DNA from: Planctomycetales bacterium
GTDB taxonomy: Bacteria > Planctomycetota > Planctomycetia > Planctomycetales > Planctomycetaceae
Reading direction: 5' to 3'
NCBI GenBank assembly: GCA_028285345.1
Contig: JANQPT010000007.1
Coordinates: 1-42,206, forward strand
DNA: 42,206 nt
The position numbers and the translations under genes are program-made. This document shows, piece by piece, positions 8,337 to 15,820 of this stretch (position 1 is its first letter; the number at the start of each line of letters is the position of its first letter). The notes beneath the pieces were generated by a model that had not been told where the DNA came from, did no database searches, and worked only from the letters and a program-made list of their open reading frames with translations.

Positions 8337-9737
8337 GTGAAAACCATGAACCGTTGGCCACAACTCTTCGTCGCTTTAATAGCCACATTTGTATTGCAGG
8401 GCTCAATCGCAGCGGCCGAGCCGCCGGCACGGCCGAACATTATCTTCATCATGGCCGATGACCTCGGCTACGGCGATTTGGGCTGTTACGGACAAAAACA
8501 GATTTTCACGCCGCACTTGGACCAAATGGCCCGCGAGGGGACGCGGTTCACGCAGGCCTACGCCGGTTCGACCGTTTGCGCGCCGTCGCGGTGCTGCCTG
8601 ATGACCGGGCTGCACAACGGGCATGCGCGAATCCGGGACAACATTCCGCACGGAACATTCCTCCGCGACGAAGATGTCACACTCGGCGAAGTCGCCAAAT
8701 CGGCTGGCTACCGCACCGGCGCGATCGGCAAATGGAGCCTGGGCGTGCACGGCTCAGAAGGGAAACCGAACGACCAGGGGTTTGACGATTGGTTCGGCCA
8801 TCTCGACCAGGATCAGGCCCACTTCTATTATCCGCACTATTTGTGGGACAACGACCGGATCAAATTGCTCAAGGGAAATCGCGCCGAACGCCGCGGCGAA
8901 TATACGCACGATCTGTTCACACAGCGGGCGCTGCAGTTCATTGAGCAGTCGGATGAGACGCCGTTTTTTCTGTATCTCGCGTACACGATTCCGCACTGGT
9001 CCGACTATCCCAGCGAATCGCCCGAATCACAGATCGTTCCCAGCGACGAACCGTACACCAGCAAAGACTGGCCGCAAGTCGAGAAGAACTACGCCGCAAT
9101 GGTCACACGAATGGACCGCGACGTGGGGCAAATCTTGGCGCTGCTGAAGAAACGGGGACTCGACGAGAACACGATCGTGTTTTTCACCAGCGACAACGGT
9201 CCCTGCGCCCACCAGAGGAAGGCGCACCGGCCGAAGTTTTTCAACAGCCGCGGGCCCCTGCAAGGGCACAAGCGCAACCTGTATGAAGCGGGTATCCGCG
9301 TGCCGATGATCGTCCGCTGGCCGGGCGAAGTCCCCGCAGGCCGCACCAGCGACCAGGTCTGGGCGTTCTGGGACGTGATGCCCACGCTGGCGGAGTTGGC
9401 AGGCGCCGCGCCGCCCAAAACCACCGACGGCATCTCGATGGCGCCGGCGATCCTGGGAAGGGAACAAACACAGCAACATGATTATCTCTATTGGGACTAC
9501 GGTCACTCGCGCGGCAATTTCATGCAAGCGGTCCGCATGGGGGACTGGAAAGGGATCCGCAACGGCATCGGAGCGGAGATCGAACTGTATGATCTCGCGA
9601 CCGACTCTGCCGAGCGAAACAACATCGCCGCCGAGCACCCGCAAGTTGTCGCCAAGATTGAGCGGGCGATGCGGGAATCGTTCGTGGAGACGCCCGCTTA
9701 TCCGATTGTGCATCCCGACGACGTGAAAGGACGCTGA
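8337..9737 (+). CDS. Type I sulfatase (arylsulfatase family)
   Basis: A 466-residue secreted sulfatase. A signal peptide covers residues 1-26 and the mature protein starts near AEPPARPN. The metal site begins with IIFIMADDLGYGD. The formylglycine motif is C81-A-P-S-R followed by the CCLMTG turn, and GAIGKWSLG and FFTSDNGP complete the active-site set. The Cys-type motif needs a formylglycine-generating enzyme encoded elsewhere. It hydrolyses sulfate esters; the substrate is unknown. The start is either GTG 8337 or ATG 8346 (residue 4); neither has a strong ribosome site. The stop overlaps the next start by one base, implying translational coupling to the sialidase-like gene. Confidence 0.93.
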   Translation: MKTMNRWPQLFVALIATFVLQGSIAAAEPPARPNIIFIMADDLGYGDLGCYGQKQIFTPHLDQMAREGTRFTQAYAGSTVCAPSRCCLMTGLHNGHARIRDNIPHGTFLRDEDVTLGEVAKSAGYRTGAIGKWSLGVHGSEGKPNDQGFDDWFGHLDQDQAHFYYPHYLWDNDRIKLLKGNRAERRGEYTHDLFTQRALQFIEQSDETPFFLYLAYTIPHWSDYPSESPESQIVPSDEPYTSKDWPQVEKNYAAMVTRMDRDVGQILALLKKRGLDENTIVFFTSDNGPCAHQRKAHRPKFFNSRGPLQGHKRNLYEAGIRVPMIVRWPGEVPAGRTSDQVWAFWDVMPTLAELAGAAPPKTTDGISMAPAILGREQTQQHDYLYWDYGHSRGNFMQAVRMGDWKGIRNGIGAEIELYDLATDSAERNNIAAEHPQVVAKIERAMRESFVETPAYPIVHPDDVKGR

Positions 9738-10999
9738 TGATTCACCGACATTGTTTGTTAATTGCTTGTTGTATTCTCGCCTGGAACCTCACGACGGCTT
9801 CCGCCGCGGAACCAATGTACCGGGCACGCGAGATCTTCGACCCGGACGTCGAAAGCCACGGGCACGTGCATGCCTCGGCCATCGTGCAGTGCCCCAACGG
9901 CGACTTTCGCGCGGTCTGGTATGAAAACGGTCCCGAGTTGCCCAAATCGCGGTACTACACGGCGAACCAGGACAAACATGACAACGTCCGCGTCGGCGGC
10001 AGCCGTCTGGCCAAAGGAGCAGAGGATTGGGATGCGCCGTTTGTGATGAGCGACACGTTCGGCACCGCCGACAACAATCCGACCGTGGTTGTCGACGCCG
10101 ACGGGAAACTTTGGCTGTTCTATTCGACGATGCTCGGCGCGCCGCAGTGGACTTGGAGTAGTTCGCTGCTGCAGTACAAGGTCTCCAGCAACTACGCGAA
10201 ACCCGGGCCGCCCATTTGGGAACAGAGCGGTTTGGTCATCCCCCGCCCCTTGGGGCTCAAGGAGGTGGTCGATGAGGCGCGTGAGAAGCTGGAATCACCG
10301 GAGGTGAAAAAACAGTATGGGAAAGCGGCGGCGCGGTACTCGAAGTATCTCGCGCAATTGCAGAAGGATGCGAATGATACGATGAAACAGCGTATGGGCT
10401 GGATGCCGCGGGCCCATCCATTGATCCGCCGCGACGGCACGTTGATCGTTCCGCTCTCGAATGAAAATTTCGAGATCCCGATGATGGCAATGACCAACGA
10501 CGGCGGCAAAACCTGGATTTATTCCGATCCCGTACCGGACGTCGGCATGATCCAGCCGTCGCTCGTCGAATTGCCCGACGGCACGCTTCAGGCATATTTC
10601 CGCAACGGCGATCCCCGCCATCGCATCAAACGCAGTGTATCCCAAGACGGCGGGATGACCTGGTCGGAACCGGAACTGACCGACCTGCTGCACCCCGGCG
10701 GCGGAATTGAAGCGATCTTGCTCGACAACGGGCATCTGGCCATGGTGTACAACAATAAGGAGGAAAAGCCTCGCGACAAATTGGCCGTCTCGATCTCCGA
10801 CGATTTCGGCAAGACCTGGAAATGGACGCGGCAATTGGAAGACGAACCGGGAGGGCGGTTTGACTATCCGTCAATCATCCAAGCCGCCGACGGCATGCTG
10901 CACGTCACGTATTCGTATCATTTGCGGACGATCAAACACGTGCAGTTCAACGAGGAGTGGGTCCGCGAATCACGACCCCCCGGCAAAGCCGGGAGCTAA
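9737..10999 (+). CDS. Sialidase/BNR-repeat exported protein
   Basis: A 420-residue protein with a signal peptide (residues 1-23, cleavage near ASA-AEP) and a beta-propeller with Asp-box motifs: TNDGGKTW near residue 253, SQDGGMTW near 302 and SDDFGKTW near 354. It belongs to the broad exo-alpha-sialidase/BNR-2 group, whose members act on glycan ends but are often not true sialidases. It is translationally coupled to the preceding sulfatase (ATG overlaps TGA), so the two probably act on the same sulfated glycan. The last residues, PPGKAGS, and the TAA stop lie inside the left half of a palindromic repeat (10977-11051), so the natural C-terminus may have been replaced. Confidence 0.85.
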   Translation: MIHRHCLLIACCILAWNLTTASAAEPMYRAREIFDPDVESHGHVHASAIVQCPNGDFRAVWYENGPELPKSRYYTANQDKHDNVRVGGSRLAKGAEDWDAPFVMSDTFGTADNNPTVVVDADGKLWLFYSTMLGAPQWTWSSSLLQYKVSSNYAKPGPPIWEQSGLVIPRPLGLKEVVDEAREKLESPEVKKQYGKAAARYSKYLAQLQKDANDTMKQRMGWMPRAHPLIRRDGTLIVPLSNENFEIPMMAMTNDGGKTWIYSDPVPDVGMIQPSLVELPDGTLQAYFRNGDPRHRIKRSVSQDGGMTWSEPELTDLLHPGGGIEAILLDNGHLAMVYNNKEEKPRDKLAVSISDDFGKTWKWTRQLEDEPGGRFDYPSIIQAADGMLHVTYSYHLRTIKHVQFNEEWVRESRPPGKAGS

Positions 11000-11051
11000 T
11001 GGCAATACCGATCCGAAATCACACCCCATCAGCCCTCGGCTCCGCCGGGGG
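10977..11051. repeat. REPIN-like pair of GC-rich palindromes over the sialidase stop
   Basis: The left unit (10977-11002) reads CCCCCGGC AAA GCCGGGAG followed by CTAATGG. The right unit (11026-11051) is its inverted copy, with CTCGGC TCC GCCGGGGG; 21 of 26 positions pair. Each unit is itself a hairpin, the organisation seen in REP doublets. The left unit contains the last codons and TAA of the upstream gene. A close relative starts at 42145. It may also work as a transcript-end hairpin between the convergent sialidase and ceramidase genes. Confidence 0.75.
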
Positions 11052-11113
11052 TTTCGATCCAGCCGAGAACGCGGGATCGTTGGATGGCACCCGTGGTATC
11101 TTTTGCGCACCCC

Positions 11114-12676
11114 TCAAAACCCCTTCAACATTTCCGCGACCTTGTCCTCGTAAACTTGTTGCCACTCGGGCGCCAGCAAACAATCGCTGTCCTCTTGCGC
11201 CCCGCCCACATTTTTCAATTGCTCGGCCGTCGGTGCGTAGTAGATGTATCCGTTCGTATATCCGGCGACGAACGTATTCTTATCGTCCGCGCGCTTCTTA
11301 ATCCCCAGCCCGATCCGCACCGTCAGTTCACCCGGAAAGGTCGTCAGCACAAAATCGCCGACACGCAGGCAGACGAGTTCTACGTCGATCGCCCGTTTGC
11401 CCGCACCAAATCCGCGCGATTGATGTTTCCGCAGCAGGGCCAAATTGGTGTTCAGACGCGTCAGTTTTTCCATCGTTTGAATGTTTCGAAGGTATGCCTT
11501 CATATTCCGGCGGTTTTCCGCGTCCAGCTTTGACAGTCCGCTTTGGCCGGTGGCCTTCTCCTGCAAGTAGCCGTCCGCATAGTAGGACGGAAATTCCTCG
11601 GACACGTTGTATTTGACGACCAACGGTAAGAACGTCTTGAGATTCAGGCTCGTTCCCCCCAACGACCCCAGCAGGCGCTCCTGCTCCGTTTCCATCTCGT
11701 AGATCCGCTCCTGCAAGTTGGCCCGCGGCAATTCGATGACCTCGTTGCGAACCTTGAGCCGATCGTCGGCTTTGGTTTTGATTTTGCGGACAGCCTTCAG
11801 CGTGCTCAGGCCGAGCAGATTGCCCAGCGGCTCCCCATCGCGGGGGTGGGCGACGTCTTTGTAAAACACCGGATTAATGTCGCCCCCGCAGCCTTGCACG
11901 AACAGGGCGATTGTCCCCTCGCTCAGGTTGTCTTCGATGACTTGCGACGCAAATCCCGTCATGTCGGCCGTATTGCCGCCGCTGGGTATTCCTTGAATCG
12001 GGTGGCAGGCGAAGTTATAGACCACCGCCAACGTCCGCCCATCCATCCGGTCCAGCCGCAGCACGCCGATTTGCGGATCGATCGGACCGACTTCCGCCAC
12101 TTCGTCGTCCGACGGCATGGAGTACGCGTGCCGGACGTCGACCTCCTTACCGCTTTTGAGTTTGAGACGGCGGTTGACCATCACCCGGTCCTCGTGCCCG
12201 CTGCCCACGCCAACCTTCACCGGCACCATGTTCGCGGCAGCCTGTTGAATCGCTTTCACGGTGCGGTCTGCGATATCGTCACAGACAATGCCATGGCAAT
12301 GGCTGGCGTTGACCATCACGTTCGTCGGCGGAATCTTTAAGTCCTGCTCGACACGGCTACGGACTTTGCCGAGGTAATCGTTGCCGATCGAACCAATCTC
12401 GCCGATCGCCACCGCATCGACGGTCACAATCGCCGCCGTTGTGTCTCCGCTTTTGATCACGAAAGCTTTCACGTACAACGGGTCGTCCGCCGGCGCCTTG
12501 GGATGCGTGATGTCGACCTTCGCGGCCCCCGCTTCGAGCTGAGCGGCGTGAGCGGTCTCCATCGCAGCAAAACCCAGCATCGCAGCCGATACGAGAGCGA
12601 CAAAAAACAGTCTCGGTCGCGCTGTCGGGCACGATGTGGAGCGGCGGAACATTGTGATCATCGTTGAGATTCGCAT
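11114..12676 (-). CDS. Neutral/alkaline ceramidase-like exported protein
   Basis: A 520-residue protein with a signal peptide (hydrophobic 23-39, cleavage near AHA at 42-44). The neutral ceramidase N-terminal domain is recognisable: DITHP near the start, MVNASHCHG (H126 and H128, matching the family's SHTH zinc site), VYNFACHP, and FVQGCGGDINP (family FxQGxxGDxNP). Classical enzymes are about 670 residues with a C-terminal Ig-like domain; this one lacks that part. Family members hydrolyse the amide bond of ceramide, but many planctomycete relatives are untested, so the substrate is inferred. The start ATG follows GGGA eight bases upstream. It is convergent with the sulfatase/sialidase block. 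Confidence 0.8.
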   Translation of the reverse strand: MRISTMITMFRRSTSCPTARPRLFFVALVSAAMLGFAAMETAHAAQLEAGAAKVDITHPKAPADDPLYVKAFVIKSGDTTAAIVTVDAVAIGEIGSIGNDYLGKVRSRVEQDLKIPPTNVMVNASHCHGIVCDDIADRTVKAIQQAAANMVPVKVGVGSGHEDRVMVNRRLKLKSGKEVDVRHAYSMPSDDEVAEVGPIDPQIGVLRLDRMDGRTLAVVYNFACHPIQGIPSGGNTADMTGFASQVIEDNLSEGTIALFVQGCGGDINPVFYKDVAHPRDGEPLGNLLGLSTLKAVRKIKTKADDRLKVRNEVIELPRANLQERIYEMETEQERLLGSLGGTSLNLKTFLPLVVKYNVSEEFPSYYADGYLQEKATGQSGLSKLDAENRRNMKAYLRNIQTMEKLTRLNTNLALLRKHQSRGFGAGKRAIDVELVCLRVGDFVLTTFPGELTVRIGLGIKKRADDKNTFVAGYTNGYIYYAPTAEQLKNVGGAQEDSDCLLAPEWQQVYEDKVAEMLKGF

Positions 12677-12841
12677 GGTGGCTGTCCCTTTGAATTCGGA
12701 GTCCTTCTGCTCGTGACACGGTGTCTTTCATCATAACGGCGCCGAGAATCGCCTGCACGCCAAGCGAGTTCCTCAGCAGCGTAGGTCAGGCACTGGCGAA
12801 AAACTACTTGCACATGACGGATAGTCTCTCGAAGTTGTCGC

Positions 12842-12872
12842 TTGACCCTCCAGTAACGGGAGGCTGTAAGAT
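12842..12872 (+). promoter_or_regulatory. MerR-type promoter with 19-bp spacer and central dyad
   Basis: The -35 is TTGACC (12842-12847) and the -10 is TAAGAT (12867-12872), with exactly 19 bases between. The spacer carries the dyad CCTCC (12847-12851) and GGAGG (12859-12863), with GT/AC pairing around centre 12855. This is the geometry of MerR-family promoters such as those of CueR, ZntR and SoxR, where the regulator untwists an over-long spacer. The MerR-family gene starts 39 bases downstream, so this is very probably its autoregulatory operator. Confidence 0.85.
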
Positions 12873-12911
12873 GGCGTGTGTTGAGGAATTTCGAGTTTGA
12901 CGGAGCGGCGC

Positions 12912-13757
12912 ATGTTTAGCATTGGAGAGTTTTCCCGGGTTAGCGGCCTGTCGGTGAAAACGCTACGGTTCTATCACGAAAAAGGGCTGTTAATTCCCGC
13001 GCGCGTCGATAGCGGATCCGGATACCGTTTCTACAACCACGACAATGCTGAGACCGCCCGCATCATTGTTGCGTTGCGCGAGATCGACTTTTCATTGGAT
13101 GAGATCGCCGCTGTACTGTCCGAGCATGACGACGAAGCGGACATTCTCGAATTCCTGGACCGGAAGAAACAGACGCTGCGGGAGCGAATGCGCCGCGACC
13201 GCGACATCGTTTCCACCATTGATAAGATCATTCGCCATGAAACGGAGGTACGTCACATCATGAAACAAACCGCTTTCGAAGTTGAAGAGAAGACGCTGCC
13301 GCCGGTGCTGATCGCCGGCGTGCGAATGAAATGCCGCTACGACGAGGTCGGCAAGGGGTTCTCGCAAATCGCGCGGAGCATGGGACGCCATCTCGCCGGA
13401 AAAGCAATGTGTCTGTATTATGACGGGGAATACCGTGAAGAGGACGCGGACATTGAACCTTGTTTCCCGATCCGAAAAGCGGTCGAGAAAGAGGGCTTGT
13501 CGGTCCGTGAATTGCCCGGCGGACGGTGCGTGTCGTTGGTCCACAAAGGTCCTTGGTCGGACTTGGGCCGTTCCTACGAACGCATTCTCAAGTACGTAAA
13601 GGATCACGGCTACGAAATGCAGTTGCCGTCGCGCGAGGTGTATTTGAAAGGCCCCGGCATGATCTTTCGGGGCAATCCGGCCAAGTACCTGACGGAAATT
13701 CAAATTCTGATCAACGAGGGCAACCAAAGCTCTCCCGGAGACGACGTGACTTCATGA
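12912..13757 (+). CDS. MerR-family transcriptional activator with GyrI-like ligand domain
   Basis: A 281-residue regulator. Residues 1-70 are the MerR winged helix (FSIGEFSRVSGLSVKTLRFY, then GYRFYNHDNA). A coiled-coil dimer helix spans about 77-115. A GyrI-like/AraC-type effector domain occupies about 125-270 (LPPVLIAGVRMKCRYDEVGKGF, GGRCVSLVHKGPWSDLG, REVYLKGPG). The layout is that of BmrR/TipA-like multidrug sensors, so a hydrophobic or cationic small molecule is the likely ligand. I chose the ATG at 12912, with GGAG six bases upstream, over the in-frame TTG at 12897. The promoter at 12842-12872 has MerR geometry and points into this gene. No transporter gene follows, which is unusual for this group. 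Confidence 0.92.
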   Translation: MFSIGEFSRVSGLSVKTLRFYHEKGLLIPARVDSGSGYRFYNHDNAETARIIVALREIDFSLDEIAAVLSEHDDEADILEFLDRKKQTLRERMRRDRDIVSTIDKIIRHETEVRHIMKQTAFEVEEKTLPPVLIAGVRMKCRYDEVGKGFSQIARSMGRHLAGKAMCLYYDGEYREEDADIEPCFPIRKAVEKEGLSVRELPGGRCVSLVHKGPWSDLGRSYERILKYVKDHGYEMQLPSREVYLKGPGMIFRGNPAKYLTEIQILINEGNQSSPGDDVTS

Positions 13758-13896
13758 ATCGGCTCAGCCGAACTTGTGGATATCGCGCTGACGGTTGAGT
13801 AGGATGACGCCGTTCGCGCTGAATCGTGGAGACGAGTCCTCCCGGCAGCGGTCCGTTGATATCAATTCATGACTTGAAAGCACTCGATTCAAATCC

Positions 13897-14331
13897 ATGA
13901 GTACAGAACGCTGTCCGTATTGCCACGATGACATTCCAAACTCCGAATTCAGTGCGCACGTTCGCGAGCATGAGCAACTGCGTGAAGACGGGCAACAGAA
14001 CGACTACGTCACGCTTCCTCCGGAGGAACGAAGCACGCAGTCGCTGACAGACGTGCCGCAAGTCTACGTACACACGAAATGCGGGACCGCTACGGGAATG
14101 CCCGAGGAGATCATTCAAAGCTATTTGCAGAATCCCTACCTGTATCTCGCTGATTCGACGCATTGTACCGGCTGTGAGCGCCAGGTGCCGAACCGCGAAT
14201 GCGAATGGACCGAAACGGGGGAAAACCTGCAGGACTACACGGATCGACTGCGTCGGGAAAAACCGGAATTCCGCCCAGGCATTTTCACGCGGCTGCTCGC
14301 GTTTGTGTTCACAGGAAACTGGGTTAAGTAG
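13897..14331 (+). CDS. Small zinc-finger-like conserved protein
   Basis: A 144-residue protein of unknown function. The N-terminus carries a C2H2-like pattern, CPYCHDDIPNSEFSAHVREH (Cys-x2-Cys, then two His). A second metal-binding set may be HTKCG together with HCTGC at about residues 64-90. The C-terminus is polar and ends GIFTRLLAFVFTGNWVK. It is probably cytoplasmic. It lies 139 bases after the MerR gene on the same strand and could be part of its regulon (inference). No family name is recognised. Confidence 0.75.
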   Translation: MSTERCPYCHDDIPNSEFSAHVREHEQLREDGQQNDYVTLPPEERSTQSLTDVPQVYVHTKCGTATGMPEEIIQSYLQNPYLYLADSTHCTGCERQVPNRECEWTETGENLQDYTDRLRREKPEFRPGIFTRLLAFVFTGNWVK

Positions 14332-14463
14332 GACATGCTAAATTTGTCGTCGCGATGATTGGCGAGAACCAGTTTCAAAACCCGGTTGCGCCTGTTTGAG
14401 ACACTTACATACAAGTGCCGGCGCGATGCGTCAGAGGGTTTTGAATCTATTTGTAGAAGAATC

Positions 14464-14940
14464 ATGGCTCACAAGAAAAAGACTTGGCGTGAGAAACTGC
14501 ACGACAGCAAAGGACACCCCACTGTCTCCGAGGTCACCGACAACATGAGCAAGCGGTGGGGAGAGGGCACCTTCGTAATCCCTGCGCCGATCGAAGTCGA
14601 CGAAATCATGAAAACCGTCCGCAAAGGCCGGCTGATCACGATCGATGTGATTCGCGAAATCCTGGCCAGAAAGCACGAGACCGATTTCGCCTGCCCGATG
14701 ACGACCGGCATCTTTGCATGGATCGCCGCACATGCCGCTGACGAAGCGGAACGGGACGGCAAAAAACGGATCACGCCCTATTGGCGAACGCTGAAGGCGA
14801 AAGGCGAATTGAATCCCAAATACCCCGGCGGACTCGACAACCTGAGGCAGCGGTTGGAGTCGGAAGGCTTTGAGATCACGCAGAAAGGCAAACGCCTGCT
14901 GGTGGATGACTTTGAGCGTTACTTGGTGAAACCGAATTGA
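14464..14940 (+). CDS. MGMT-like (alkyltransferase-like fold) protein
   Basis: A 158-residue basic protein starting MAHKKKTWREKL. The frame is open 35 codons upstream, but that part is unlike protein, and the Lys-rich start matches the usual beginning of this family. The core EVDEIMKTVRKGRLITIDVIRE, then FACPMTTGIFAWIAAHAADEA, then KKRITPYWRTLKAKGELNPKYPGG resembles proteins annotated as MGMT family. The PCHR active-site motif of true O6-alkylguanine transferases is absent, so direct DNA repair by that mechanism is not expected. The conserved cysteine in ACPMTTG is worth noting. The assignment is from memory of the family and moderate in confidence. Confidence 0.7.
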   Translation: MAHKKKTWREKLHDSKGHPTVSEVTDNMSKRWGEGTFVIPAPIEVDEIMKTVRKGRLITIDVIREILARKHETDFACPMTTGIFAWIAAHAADEAERDGKKRITPYWRTLKAKGELNPKYPGGLDNLRQRLESEGFEITQKGKRLLVDDFERYLVKPN

Positions 14941-14968
14941 CACCGCGACATCAACGAGTTGCGTTGCA

Positions 14969-15484
14969 TCAAGTGCGGTACGGCGATGGCTGCGTTCGTT
15001 TGAGCCGCGATCCTTGAAACGCCATTCCAAACACGAGCAAGACCAGGAATAACAACGACGAAACGGCTCCGGTCGTCGGCAATTCCTCGGCAATTGCGGC
15101 TGCCCCGGCAAGCGCCGAGAGGGCAATGATCGCCCAGTCGGTCAACTTGATGGCCGCGATACAGCCGATCACACCCAGCACGATTGCCACCAGCGCTGCC
15201 CAATCCTCCCAACCGGCCGCCTGGGAGATCTCAAAGCCGAGAAATCCACCCGCCAAGAGTCCCGCCAACGCAAACGCCGCCCGCTGCAGCAGAATCGCCA
15301 GCACTGCCCCGATCACACCGGCGGCGACTGCGACCAGGATGACGACCATTTGGCCTTGCTCCGCCAAGGTGACGGCGGCGATCTCGGCTCCCAGCAAGAA
15401 ACCGACGATTCCGACGAACAGCCAATACAAGCGGCGCCCGAACAGCAACAACACCGCACCCAGCAGGAGATTAGCGATACCCAA
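14969..15484 (-). CDS. Multi-pass membrane protein, DUF4203-like
   Basis: A 171-residue very hydrophobic protein with about six predicted transmembrane helices and glycine-rich turns (FGRRLYWLFVGIVGFLLGAEIA, ALAGLLAGGFLGFEI). The pattern resembles DUF4203/TMEM198-type membrane proteins. The start is a TTG at 15484; an in-frame stop lies seven codons upstream, and GGAG sits ten bases before the TTG. It follows tRNA-Ser on the same strand by 37 bases, so it could be read through from the tRNA promoter. The function is unknown. Confidence 0.75.
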   Translation of the reverse strand: MGIANLLLGAVLLLFGRRLYWLFVGIVGFLLGAEIAAVTLAEQGQMVVILVAVAAGVIGAVLAILLQRAAFALAGLLAGGFLGFEISQAAGWEDWAALVAIVLGVIGCIAAIKLTDWAIIALSALAGAAAIAEELPTTGAVSSLLFLVLLVFGMAFQGSRLKRTQPSPYRT

Positions 15485-15518
15485 CTGACTCGCGCTCCGA
15501 AGTTAGTGACCGCAACCC

Positions 15519-15608
<90 letters not shown>

Positions 15609-15650
15609 GGTACACAATTCACCCCCAAATCTGAGCGGCGAACCGACGGA

Positions 15651-15679
15651 TTTATAACGTGTTACCGCCGGGAGGGAAA
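15651..15679 (-). promoter_or_regulatory. Promoter of tRNA-Ser(CGA)
   Basis: On the minus strand, TTTCCC (15679-15674) and TATAAA (15656-15651) are 17 bases apart. Transcription would start near 15644 and give a leader of about 36 bases before the tRNA. The -10 is good and the -35 weak. The same block without a -10 is found at 17662-17690. Confidence 0.55.
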
Positions 15680-15820
15680 GGCTGCGCTGGGAATTCGGCC
15701 TTGCTCTCCGATCAACAAGACCGGATAGTGTAGTCTTCCAATCTGGTCGCTTGCAACAATGATTGGTTTGGTTGCGGCGGCACCTATCCCCCTTCTTCTA
15801 GTTGGTATTGGAGGTTCGTG

